From contig JAJYSW010000001.1 of NCBI GenBank assembly GCA_021793335.1, positions 1 to 55,428 of the forward strand: a DNA stretch of 55,428 nucleotides. The letters run 5' to 3'. The DNA is from Actinomycetes bacterium (lineage in GTDB: Bacteria > Actinomycetota > Actinomycetes > Mycobacteriales > Micromonosporaceae). The notes under the pieces were generated by a model. The model did no database searches. It worked only from the letters and a program-made list of their open reading frames with translations, and was not told where the DNA came from. Shown here piece by piece: positions 41,291-48,920 of this stretch; within the stretch, counting starts at the first letter, position 1, and each line of letters starts with the position of its first letter. Made by a program: the position numbers and the translations under genes.

Positions 41291-41403
41291 GTAGTACGTG
41301 AAGTACAGCTACGAAGTATGAGCAGTACGTGCAGCACGGCCACGAAGTATGAGCAGTGCATGCAGCACGGCCACGAAGTATGAGCAGTGCATGCAGTACG
41401 GCC
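41280..41403 (+). repeat. Four tandem copies of a 31-bp unit spanning the glnA stop codon
   Basis: Units begin at 41280, 41311, 41342 and 41373, each starting ACGAAGTATGAG and ending near CAGCACGGCC. The first contains the final codons and stop of glnA; the later copies repeat the stop context. Copies 2-4 differ from one another at only a few positions. Confidence 0.95.
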
Positions 41404-41505
41404 GTGGAGCACGGCTGCGAGGTTCGCAGGGTTTCGCCTCCGAGGGCGTGGCCGGTCGGCCGCCGGCCGCGCCCTTTCGTCTGCGGCCCGGATTCACGGC
41501 GGCGG

Positions 41506-41511
41506 TAGATT
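41506..41511 (+). promoter_or_regulatory. -10 hexamer of a leaderless azlC promoter
   Basis: TAGATT lies exactly 6 nt (GTCCGG) before the GTG at 41518. There is no Shine-Dalgarno. Confidence 0.55.
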
Positions 41512-41517
41512 GTCCGG

Positions 41518-42210
41518 GTGCGTTCACGACTCCTTCGCGCGATCGGCCCCGGGCTGTTGCGCGACATCTCAGCGCTCGCGGCGGGCATCCTGATCGTCGG
41601 CCTCTCGTTCGGGGCGATCGCCGCCGCCGAGGGCGTCCCGTGGTGGCAGGCGTCGGCGATGTCGGCGCTGGTGTTCGCCGGAGCCTCGCAGTTCGCGACG
41701 CTGGGGATCATGACCGCCGGCGGTGGTCTGCTCGCCGGGGTCGCGGCCGGGCTGGTGCTCAACATGCGGCATATCCCCTACGGCATGGCCATCGGCGACG
41801 TCTATTGGACCGGCCTGCGCTCCAAACTGCTCGGCACGCACCTGCTCATCGACCAGTCCACGGCGTTCGCCCTCGCCGCCGGGAAGGATCTGCGCAGGGC
41901 CAGGGTCGCCTTCTGGACGGCCGGGGTCGTCCTGTTCGTGGTCTGGAACGTCGGCACCGTGGCCGGGGCCCTGGCAGGCGGGTTCATCGCCGACCCTGCG
42001 GCGCTGGGGCTCGACGCGGCGCTCCCGGCGATCCTGCTCGCCCTGGTGCTGCCGGGGCTGCGCGACAAGGCCACGCTGCTGGCCGGGATCGTGGGTACGG
42101 TGATCGCCCTGGTCGCCGGCCCGTTCCTGCCTGCGGGCGTCCCGGTGCTGCTGGCGTTGCTCGGGCTCGCGGTCATGTGGCGCGGTACCGGGACGAAGGC
42201 GGCGGCATGA
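41518..42210 (+). CDS. azlC: AzlC-family branched-chain amino acid exporter, large subunit
   Basis: This 230-residue membrane protein has about seven helices and the AzlC hallmarks ILIVGLSFGAIAAAEG, MSALVFAGASQFATLGIM and AAGLVLNMRHIPYGMAI. HLLIDQSTAFALA is another family motif. With AzlD it forms a branched-chain amino acid (or azaleucine) exporter of the BrnFE/LIV-E type. It starts at GTG 41518 with a leaderless-type -10. Its stop overlaps the azlD start (ATGA). Its promoter lies 100 nt after the glnA repeat array. Confidence 0.93.
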   Translation: MRSRLLRAIGPGLLRDISALAAGILIVGLSFGAIAAAEGVPWWQASAMSALVFAGASQFATLGIMTAGGGLLAGVAAGLVLNMRHIPYGMAIGDVYWTGLRSKLLGTHLLIDQSTAFALAAGKDLRRARVAFWTAGVVLFVVWNVGTVAGALAGGFIADPAALGLDAALPAILLALVLPGLRDKATLLAGIVGTVIALVAGPFLPAGVPVLLALLGLAVMWRGTGTKAAA

Positions 42211-42518
42211 TGATGCTCGCGGCGATCCTCGCGCTCGCGGTCGGCACGTTCCTCATCCGGCTCGCCGGTCCCCTGCTGCGCAAGCGGCTCACTTTGTCCG
42301 AGCGCGTCGAGACGATCCTGAAGGCCGGGGCGACCGTCGTGCTCTTGGCGCTGGCGGTGACCTCGGCGCTCATGGTGGAAGGCGAGTTCGCGGGCTGGGC
42401 GCTCCCTGCCGGGGTGCTGGTCGGCGGTGTGCTGGCGTGGCGGCGGCTGCCGCTCGCGGTGGTCGTCGTCGCCGCTGCGGCCACGACGGCGCTGCTGCGT
42501 CTTGCGGGGATCGCCTGA
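42207..42518 (+). CDS. azlD: AzlD-family exporter small subunit
   Basis: This 103-residue protein has three to four helices: MLAAILALAVGTFLIRLAGPL, VETILKAGATVVLLALAVTSAL, ALPAGVLVGGVLAWRRLPLA and VVVAAAATTALLRLAG. The LRKRLTLSERVETILK segment is the family-conserved loop. It partners AzlC, with which it overlaps by 4 nt. The start could be any of three consecutive-frame ATGs at 42207-42215; 42207 gives the overlap. A perfect hairpin follows. Confidence 0.9.
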   Translation: MMMLAAILALAVGTFLIRLAGPLLRKRLTLSERVETILKAGATVVLLALAVTSALMVEGEFAGWALPAGVLVGGVLAWRRLPLAVVVVAAAATTALLRLAGIA

Positions 42519-42535
42519 GGTGTTGGGGACGTGAA

Positions 42536-42566
42536 AGGGGCCGCGCAGTCGAGCTGCGCGGCCCCT
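42536..42566. terminator. Terminator between azlD and the sortase-anchored protein gene
   Basis: A perfect 13-bp stem (42536-42548 with 42554-42566) carries the 5-nt loop TCGAG, followed by CTGTT. It lies between convergent genes. Confidence 0.8.
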
Positions 42567-42610
42567 CTGTTCAGTTCGGCTGGACGCCGTGTCCCGCAGG
42601 CGGGATCGGT

Positions 42611-43708
42611 CTACCAGTCAGCGGCCGCGCGGCGGCGACGCGCGACGAAGAACAGCACGGCGGCGGCGGCCACGAGGGCGGCGGCGGCGCTGATCATGAT
42701 GGTCATCGAGGAGCCGGTGACCGGCAGCTGCGCGGCGGGCGTGGTCGGCGCCTCCGACGGCGGGACCTCGTCGCAGTCCTCGGGCTTCTCCCACGGGACT
42801 TCGCCTTCGTAGAAGTTCTTGCCGTCATCGATGATGTAGGAGACGGTGAGCTCGTCACCGGTGGCGGTGAAGGTCACGGTCTTCGTCTCGCCGGGGGCGA
42901 CGGTCTCGACGACCTCCTCACCTTCACTCGGGGTGAAGGAGAAGGTGGTCTCGGTGCCGTCCTCGGGGATCGACAGCTCGAATTCCAGGCCCTCACAAGT
43001 GTCGTAGATGTAGCCCCACTCGCAGTTGCCCGGGCTGTCCCACTCGAACACGGCGACCTCTTCACCGTCGGCGGTCACGGTGACGGTGAGGCCCGCCTCG
43101 TAGTCCTCGATGGCGAAGTAGTAACCGAAGTCCTCGCCGACCTCCGGCGTGCGGGTGACGGGCTCACCGGTGCTCGGAGTGAAGGCGAACTCGGCCAGCG
43201 ACTCCTCGCTGTTGTTGTTCGCGACGACGTAGATGCCGAAGCAGTCGCTGAGGGAGTGGACGCTGATCTCGGGATCCGGCTCGGCCGGGGGCTCCTCGTT
43301 GCAGGTGCCGTCGAAGGTCACGCGGCCAGTGGCGCTCTTGACGACCTTGCCCCACTTGCTCTTGTTCTTGCTCCAGACGGCCGTGACGTCGAGTTCGGCC
43401 TCGGTGGCCGAGGAGTCGTAGATCTGCGTTCCGGTGAGGACCTCACCGGGTCCGGCCGTCGCGCCGATCTGGAGGGCGCCGTCGATCTCGGGCTCGGCGG
43501 GGTTGATCTCGGTGATCTCGCCGTCTCTGCCGGGCGGGGCGACGAGCTTGACCTCCCAGCTGACTTCCCAGCCGTCGTCGACGCAGACGGCGGTGCCGGT
43601 GACCTCGGGGTGGTGTGCCTGGGCGGCCGATGCGAACGTGAGCGCACCGGTAACGCCGAGGGCGACGCTTCCGGCCAGTCCCAGCACCCGTTTGAGGGTA
43701 CGGTTCAT
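42611..43708 (-). CDS. Sortase-anchored surface protein (LPVTG)
   Basis: The product has 365 residues. A signal peptide (VLGLAGSVALGVTGALTFASAAQA, about 8-31) begins the mature chain with HHPEVTG. Several Ig/CARDB-like beta domains follow, with Cys pairs and acidic threonine-rich strands such as ETTFSFTPSEGEEVVETVAPGETKTV. The C-terminus has LPVTG, a hydrophobic helix (MIMISAAAALVAAAAVLFFVA-like) and RRRRAAADW. That is a complete cell-wall sorting signal, so sortase would link it to peptidoglycan. No sortase gene is nearby. ATG 43708 has AGGAG upstream. Its ligand is unknown; the mature protein resembles thioester-free adhesin repeats only in general terms. Confidence 0.9.
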   Translation of the reverse strand: MNRTLKRVLGLAGSVALGVTGALTFASAAQAHHPEVTGTAVCVDDGWEVSWEVKLVAPPGRDGEITEINPAEPEIDGALQIGATAGPGEVLTGTQIYDSSATEAELDVTAVWSKNKSKWGKVVKSATGRVTFDGTCNEEPPAEPDPEISVHSLSDCFGIYVVANNNSEESLAEFAFTPSTGEPVTRTPEVGEDFGYYFAIEDYEAGLTVTVTADGEEVAVFEWDSPGNCEWGYIYDTCEGLEFELSIPEDGTETTFSFTPSEGEEVVETVAPGETKTVTFTATGDELTVSYIIDDGKNFYEGEVPWEKPEDCDEVPPSEAPTTPAAQLPVTGSSMTIMISAAAALVAAAAVLFFVARRRRAAADW

Positions 43709-43881
43709 GTTTCTCCTAAATGATGACTTTTCTCAATGGGGTGGTCACGGAGCCTCATGCGGCCGCGGGCAGAGATCCGGCCATCGCAAGCTCCGTACCA
43801 ACTAGACACGCCACAAGTTGAAGAAAGGTCGCATAACAATGAAGTAACGGTGGCTCGGCACCTGTGTTGTGGCTGAAGCGA

Positions 43882-45162
43882 TCACGGCCCGCAGTCGAGG
43901 ACTCCCGCGCGACGCAGCAATTGTCCCTTTTCACGTGAGTTGCCGGTCAACGCTGCGGCACGCTCGAACGCCTCTCGCGCCTCCGCGTCGCGGCCCATGC
44001 GCTCCAACATCTCGCCACGCACCGCCGAGACGAGGTGGTAGCCCTTCAGCGCGGGCAGCTCGGCGATCTCGTCGACCAGTTCGAGCCCTCGCCCGGGGCC
44101 GAAGGCCATCCCGAAGGCCACCGCTCGGTTGAGCGCGACGACCGGCGAGGGCTCCACGGTCAGCAACCGGGAGTACAGTCCCGCGATTCGCACCCAATCG
44201 GTCTCCTCGGCCCTGGCCGCGCGGGCATGGCAGGCCGCGATCGCCGCCTGGAGCACGTAGGTCCCGGCGTCCTCACCCCAGGCTCCGGCACGGTGGAGGG
44301 CCGCCAGGCCGCGCCGTATCAGCAACCGGTCCCACTTCGCGCGGTCCTGTTCGGGCAACGGCACCGGTTCGCCCCCGGCATCGGTGCGAGCCCGGGAACG
44401 AGACGCCTGGAAATCGAGCAGCGCGGCCAGGCCGAGGACTTCGGGCCGGTCGGGCAGCAGGGCCGCGAGCCGTTGCGCGAGCCGCATCGCGTCCCGACAC
44501 AGTTGCGGACGCATGAGGTCGTCACCGGCGGTGGCGGTGTAGCCCTCGTTGAAAATGAGGTAGACGACCTCCAGTACCGCATCCAGTCGTTCTTCGAGTT
44601 CGGCGGCGGGAGGCGCTTCGAAGGCCACGCCCGCTGAAGCGAGTTTGCGTTTGGCGCGCACGATGCGCTGGGCGACGGTGGACTCGCCGGTGAGGTAGGC
44701 CCGGGCGATCTCGCCGGTGGTGAGGCCGGCGGCGGCCTTGAGGGTCAGGGCGGTGCGCGCCTCGACCGAGAGGACGGGGTGACAGGCGCAGAAGATGACG
44801 CGCAGCAGTTCATCGCCGATGTCGTCATCGAGTTCGGCTTCGGCTCGGGCGATCGGGTCCTCGACCTGCCCGGCCGCTTCGAGCCGCCCGGCGAGCTGCG
44901 CGTATTTGCGTTTGAGGTTCTGATCGCGCCGGATGCGGTCGACCGCACGCCGTTTGGCGGTGACCATGAGCCAGGCTGCGGGCCGCTCGGGCACGCCCTC
45001 GGCGGGCCACTGCTCCAAAGCGGCGACGACGGCGTCGGAGGCGAGTTCCTCGGCGAGGCCGACGTCGTTCACGATGCGGGCGAGGACGGCGATGATCTTG
45101 GCGGATTCCAGCCGCCACACCGCCTCGACCGTCCGCCGAACGACATCGGCCTCACCGATCAT
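43882..45162 (-). CDS. ECF42-type RNA polymerase sigma factor with C-terminal TPR-like domain
   Basis: This 426-residue protein has sigma region 2 (about 15-80, EELASDAVVAALEQWPAEGVPERPAAWL split across helices, with VTAKRRAVDRIRRDQ) and region 4 (about 125-180, LTTGEIARAYLTGESTVAQRIVRAKRKLA). A long helical extension (about 190-426, DUF6596/TPR-like) includes YLIFNEGYTATAGDD, LCRDAMRLAQRLAALLPDRPEVLGLAA and ALNRAVAFGMAFGPGRGLE. This layout is the ECF42 family, which is controlled without an anti-sigma factor and linked to YCII/DGPF proteins. One lies 9 nt upstream. ATG 45162 is chosen. Confidence 0.93.
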   Translation of the reverse strand: MIGEADVVRRTVEAVWRLESAKIIAVLARIVNDVGLAEELASDAVVAALEQWPAEGVPERPAAWLMVTAKRRAVDRIRRDQNLKRKYAQLAGRLEAAGQVEDPIARAEAELDDDIGDELLRVIFCACHPVLSVEARTALTLKAAAGLTTGEIARAYLTGESTVAQRIVRAKRKLASAGVAFEAPPAAELEERLDAVLEVVYLIFNEGYTATAGDDLMRPQLCRDAMRLAQRLAALLPDRPEVLGLAALLDFQASRSRARTDAGGEPVPLPEQDRAKWDRLLIRRGLAALHRAGAWGEDAGTYVLQAAIAACHARAARAEETDWVRIAGLYSRLLTVEPSPVVALNRAVAFGMAFGPGRGLELVDEIAELPALKGYHLVSAVRGEMLERMGRDAEAREAFERAAALTGNSREKGQLLRRAGVLDCGP

Positions 45163-45171
45163 GCCGCGATG

Positions 45172-45534
45172 CTACTCCTCGTCGAGGATTCTTCGGACCT
45201 CGTGGACGAGCTCCATGCCCGGCGCGTGCTCACGGTGGAGTTCCGCCGAGCGCCTGGCGATCGCGACGGCCTCCTCCTGGGCGCGGCACTGCACGATGAA
45301 ATACCCGCCCACCCATTCCTTGGCCTCGGCGAAGGGGCCGTCGACGATCTTGACCTCGCCGCCGCGCAGATCGACCCGAGTGCCGCGCTCGGTCGGCTCC
45401 AAGCCGGCGGCGTCGACGAGGATGCCATCGGCGGCCAGTTCCGAGACGAAGGCGCCCATCGCCTCGTACATCTGGGAAGGAACGTCCGCCTCGGCGACGG
45501 GACGATCGTGGACGACGTTGATGAGGTATCGCAT
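45172..45534 (-). CDS. YCII/DGPF-domain protein
   Basis: This 120-residue single-domain protein starts MRYLINVVHDRPVAEADV and carries DGPFAEAKEWVGGYFIVQC, the DGPF motif after which the family is named. YCII proteins have a ferredoxin-like fold with a His-Asp pair; their reaction here is unknown. ATG 45534 has AAGGAG upstream. It is co-directional with and 9 nt before the ECF42 sigma gene, the usual arrangement for that family, where DGPF genes are also typical sigma targets. Confidence 0.92.
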   Translation of the reverse strand: MRYLINVVHDRPVAEADVPSQMYEAMGAFVSELAADGILVDAAGLEPTERGTRVDLRGGEVKIVDGPFAEAKEWVGGYFIVQCRAQEEAVAIARRSAELHREHAPGMELVHEVRRILDEE

Positions 45535-45638
45535 GGGCTTGCTCCTTCGGATCGCTTTTGACCTCGATATCACTCAGTCGATCGGCCGGGCGTCGTTTCG
45601 ACGCTCCGGCCGAGCGATCTCGAAGTTCTTCGAACGGA

Positions 45639-46757
45639 TCAGAACTCCTGGGGTTCTTCGGCCTCGTCGACCTGCTCGATGGTGAGGTACTCGCTGTCGA
45701 CCAGCTCCTCCTCCCAGTTGTCCTTGTCGATGCTCACCGGCTCCAGCAGGTAGGCCGGCACGAATTTGAAACCGTTGTAGTAGGTCCCGAGGTCGTTGAT
45801 CTGCGGCTTGTCGCCGCCCACGATGCTCTTGACCATGCCCGAGGCGACCGCCGCGAGATCACGGGTGTCCTTGAAGACGGTCTGGCTCTGGCCCTGGCCG
45901 TCCCTGATGAACTGGACCGAGATGGCTTCGGCGTCCTGGCCGGTGACCACCGGGAACTCCTCGGTGCCGGGTTCGAGTCCGAAGTCCTCAAGGGCGTAGA
46001 TGACGCCGCGGCTGATGCCGTCGTAGGGTGCGAGCACCGCGTGGAGCCGCCGTTCTCCGTCGCTGTAGTACTCCTCCAGCAGCTCGGTCATGCGCTCCAT
46101 GGCGATCGCGCCGCTCCAGCGGAGGGTGGAGGTCGGTTCCTGCTCGGTCTGCTCGGAGGGGATCTGGATGGTCCCCGAGTAGGTGTAGCGTTCGAGCGTG
46201 TCGAGACCGCCCTGGAAGAAGTACTGGGAGTTGCTGTCGTCGGGGGAGCCGGAGAAGAGCTCGATGTTGAACGGGCCCGCGCCCGGTTCATCGGCTCCGA
46301 GCTGGTCGAGAATGTGCTTGGCCTGGAGGACGCCCACCTCGTAGTTGTCGAACGAGGCGTAGTAGTCGACGTCGGGAGTGTCGAGGATCAGACGGTCGTA
46401 GGAGATGATCGTCACGTCCTGGTCCTTCGCCGTGGCGAGGACCTCGCCGAGCGAGCGGTTGTCGATCGCGCCGATGATAAGGAACTCGACCCCTCGATCG
46501 ATCATTCCCCTGATCTGCTTGATCTGCTTTTCGGGATCGTCGTCCCCGTATTCGAGGATGGTCTCGTAGCCGGCGTCCTTGAGCTGCTGCTCCAGGACAC
46601 CGCCTTCGAACACCCAGCGGTCGGAGGTCTGCGTGGGCATGGAGATGCCGGTGAAACCGGTCAGAGCGGCGGACTTCTCGCCGGTCGAGCATCCGGCCGC
46701 TGCCACTGCGGCGACACCTGCCGATCCATACAACAGGCGACGGCGACTGAGGTGCAT
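45639..46757 (-). CDS. ABC sugar-binding lipoprotein (ChvE/XylF-like), orphan
   Basis: The 372-residue protein starts with RRR and a hydrophobic stretch ending in the lipobox-like AAAGCSTGE, so it is a lipidated exported binding protein. The periplasmic-binding type-1 fold shows GISMPTQTSDRWVFEGGVLEQQLKDAGYE (residues ~38-66), VEFLIIGAIDNRSLGEVL, IISYDRLILDTPDVDYYASFDN and FSGSPDDSNSQYFFQGG. FPVVTGQDAEAISVQFIRDGQ and QTVFKDTRDLA are further signatures of multiple-sugar-binding ChvE proteins, which bind xylose, glucose or arabinose. ATG 46757 has AAGGAG upstream. No permease or ATPase gene accompanies it in the window. Confidence 0.9.
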   Translation of the reverse strand: MHLSRRRLLYGSAGVAAVAAAGCSTGEKSAALTGFTGISMPTQTSDRWVFEGGVLEQQLKDAGYETILEYGDDDPEKQIKQIRGMIDRGVEFLIIGAIDNRSLGEVLATAKDQDVTIISYDRLILDTPDVDYYASFDNYEVGVLQAKHILDQLGADEPGAGPFNIELFSGSPDDSNSQYFFQGGLDTLERYTYSGTIQIPSEQTEQEPTSTLRWSGAIAMERMTELLEEYYSDGERRLHAVLAPYDGISRGVIYALEDFGLEPGTEEFPVVTGQDAEAISVQFIRDGQGQSQTVFKDTRDLAAVASGMVKSIVGGDKPQINDLGTYYNGFKFVPAYLLEPVSIDKDNWEEELVDSEYLTIEQVDEAEEPQEF

Positions 46758-47024
46758 GAGGGCGATACTCCTTCGAACAGAAAAAGGGGTGACAATTCAC
46801 CAGAAAATTTACACGAGCCGATTTTGCCGAAAGCAACACATTCCGTGATCGAATCGTTGTCGAAAATCATGACGAACGAGATGAAGTCGACACCGCCGAC
46901 AACGGAGGTGCGGCACCGTACCCGACGGTAGAGCCTCATGCGATCCCCTTCGTACCGGCCCCGTCGAACTGAGAGGCATCGCTCGCGAGCGGCGAAGGCA
47001 CGGTGACCGAATATCATTGCGCTC

Positions 47025-47984
47025 ATGGGCGACCGCTGGGTGGAGCTGGCAGACCGGGTGTGGGTGCGGCGATGCGAGGAGCTGGACCTCTCGCTCGGGC
47101 TGGTCGTCGGCGACGACTCCTGCCTGGTGATCGACACCGGCGTCAGCGCCGAGCACGGATACGAGTTCGCCACCGCCGTCCGCGAGCTCACGCCGCTGCC
47201 GTGGCAGATCGCCTACACCCATGACCACTTCGATCACTGGTTCGGGACCGCCGCGTTCGGCGAGTCCGCCGTCTGGGCCGTGGCCGACGGCGCGCGCTTC
47301 CTCAGCGTCGGCGACGTGCAGCGCAGGCGCTGGGCCGCGAAGTACCGGCTCCAGCGACGCGAAGAGGCCGCCAGAGCCATCGGTCGTTCCCGCCTGGTGC
47401 CGCCGAACTGCCGCGTGAACGGGGCGATCGGCCTGGATCTGGGCGGCCGGACCGTGGTGCTGCGCCAGGCCGGTCTCGCGCACACCGATAACGACATGGT
47501 GGTGGAGGTGCCCGATGCCGGGGTGCTGTTCGCCGGCGACCTGTTGGAGAACGGCGCGCCACCGTCCTACGGCGACGCCTTCCCTCACCATTGGCCGCAG
47601 GTCGTGGAGCACCTGCTGAGCTGGAGACCGCGGACGGTCGTTCCCGGCCATGGCGATCCGGTCGACTACTGGTGGGCCAGGAATCAGGCGCGTGACATGG
47701 CCGAGGTGTCACGGCTGTGCGCGGAGGTGGCTCGGGGCCTGGTGTCGGCCGAAGAGGCCGCCGCGCACGCCCCGTTCGGTCCCGAGACGATGCGGATCGC
47801 CCTTGAACGCACTCGGCTGCCGGCTCCGCCCGTGCCGCGGGCGGGCGTCGCCGCACCGGAGGCGGCCCGAACGGCGGGCGTCGCCCTCGACGCGGCCCTG
47901 TGGGCTCAGGTCGGTGTATACGAGGACCCCGACTGCGGCGTCGAACCGATGCAGGGCTCCGACGAAGGGCAGCCGCCCTCCTGA
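47025..47984 (+). CDS. MBL-fold metallo-hydrolase
   Basis: This 319-residue metallo-beta-lactamase-fold protein has the metal motif THDHFDHWFG (HxHxDH) near residue 65, a further His in GLAHTDNDMVV, an Asp in LFAGDLLENG and a His in VVPGHGDPVD. Together these complete a binuclear site. The C-terminal third is helical and poorly conserved. Substrate is unknown; family members include lactonases, glyoxalase-II-like and RNA hydrolases. ATG 47025 is preceded at 7 nt by TATCAT, so the mRNA may be close to leaderless. It stands alone, 267 nt after the divergent sugar-binding protein gene. Confidence 0.87.
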   Translation: MGDRWVELADRVWVRRCEELDLSLGLVVGDDSCLVIDTGVSAEHGYEFATAVRELTPLPWQIAYTHDHFDHWFGTAAFGESAVWAVADGARFLSVGDVQRRRWAAKYRLQRREEAARAIGRSRLVPPNCRVNGAIGLDLGGRTVVLRQAGLAHTDNDMVVEVPDAGVLFAGDLLENGAPPSYGDAFPHHWPQVVEHLLSWRPRTVVPGHGDPVDYWWARNQARDMAEVSRLCAEVARGLVSAEEAAAHAPFGPETMRIALERTRLPAPPVPRAGVAAPEAARTAGVALDAALWAQVGVYEDPDCGVEPMQGSDEGQPPS

Positions 47985-48282
47985 AAGGAAGCACGCACGC
48001 GAGCCCTGGTCGATCTCGGTGGTCCGGCCGAAGAGAATCGTCTCTTGAGCATCGCGTCCTGCACTCGGCGATCGGCACCGCCTCGACGCGCCGGCGCCCG
48101 GGAGCGAAGCGCCATCCGGAGGAGGCCGGGACTCGACCGATTGCACGGCGGGCCCGAGAGGCTCGCCGCACCGGAACTCGACGGGCCCGAGGCGGTGTTG
48201 CGGCAGGCGAGCGCAGGTCGCTGGGGGCCGGTTCGCGGCACAGGGCCTGAGCACCGCCCCGCCTCGGGCGCTCCGGGCGGGG
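47985..48282. other. Non-coding spacer with a weak hairpin
   Basis: No convincing gene is present. CCTGA...CCCCGCC and GGCGGGG...TCAGG near 48246-48287 could form a terminator for the convergent genes. Confidence 0.45.
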
Positions 48283-48789
48283 TCAGGCGAACGGCTGGTC
48301 CTCGAACGCGACGTGGAGTTTTCGCAGCAGCGCGTCGAGTCGGCGGCGTTCTTCGGCGTTCAGGGCCGCGAGCAGTCGGTCCTGGATGTCGAGCCCGGCG
48401 CCGACTGCGGCGTCGATGACCCTTCGGCCCTCGTCGGTCATCTTGACTTTGAGGCCGCGGCGGTCATCGGGGTCGGGGAGCCGCTCGATGTATCCGGCGC
48501 TCTCCAGTTTATCGAGGCGGCCGGTGAGGCCGCCCGAGGAGAGCATGAGGGTGGCGCTGATCTGTTTCGGCGAGAGGATGAACGGCTCGCCGGAGCGGCG
48601 GATACTGGCCATGACGTCGAATTCACCGCGGCCGAGGCCGTACTCGGTTCGGGCGTGGCCGAGTACGGCGCCGAGCTTTTTCGAGATGCGGTGTATGCGG
48701 CCGAAGACGGCCATGGATTCGAGTTCGAGGTCGGGTCGTTCCCGGTGCCACTGCTCGATGATGCGGTCGACCGCGTCTGGTTCAGCCAT
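48283..48789 (-). CDS. MarR-family transcriptional regulator
   Basis: The product has 168 residues. The winged helix (about 70-120) reads LSPKQISATLMLSSGGLTGRLDKLESAGY followed by the wing containing PDPDDRRGLKVKMTDEGRR. Flanking helices include HRISKKLGAVLGHARTEYGLGRGEFDVMASIRR in two parts. The DxRG wing is typical of MarR proteins that respond to small aromatic or toxic ligands. It is divergent from an EamA exporter and an NAD(P)-binding protein. The intergenic region holds overlapping palindromes and the EamA promoter, so repression of that operon is likely. ATG 48789 is chosen; a GAGAAT hexamer lies 6 nt upstream of it. Confidence 0.92.
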   Translation of the reverse strand: MAEPDAVDRIIEQWHRERPDLELESMAVFGRIHRISKKLGAVLGHARTEYGLGRGEFDVMASIRRSGEPFILSPKQISATLMLSSGGLTGRLDKLESAGYIERLPDPDDRRGLKVKMTDEGRRVIDAAVGAGLDIQDRLLAALNAEERRRLDALLRKLHVAFEDQPFA

Positions 48790-48861
48790 GGGGACATTCT
48801 CACCTACCGGCCGAGACGGGACAGAAGTATCTCACGGTGATGCAACTCAAACACAAGTATC

Positions 48862-48905
48862 TTGACGAAAACTAGCTTGTAACTAAGATAGTTGGAACCA
48901 AGCTA
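48862..48905 (+). promoter_or_regulatory. EamA-gene promoter with nested MarR-type palindromes
   Basis: TTGACG (48862-48867), 16 nt and TAAGAT (48884-48889) form a promoter. Two nested inverted repeats surround the -10 box: TAGCTTG/CAAGCTA (48873-48879 and 48899-48905) and AACTA/TAGTT (48881-48885 and 48889-48893). Binding by the divergent MarR would block the promoter. Confidence 0.7.
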
Positions 48906-48920
48906 TTTTGGAGGCGAGCA

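Noticed and set aside
41280..41403. CRISPR array
   Set aside because: The units are contiguous 31-bp tandem repeats without spacers, and no cas genes are present.
41193..41765. Minus-strand frame translating the 31-bp repeats as a repeated CSYFVAVLHALLILRG peptide
   Set aside because: The repetition comes from the DNA repeat array; it overlaps glnA and azlC and has no ribosome-binding site or homology I recognise.
45169..45174. TAGCAT 6 nt before the ECF42 sigma start as a leaderless promoter
   Set aside because: The TAG is the stop codon of the upstream YCII gene, and GAGGAG can serve as ribosome-binding site in the operon, so coincidence is likely.
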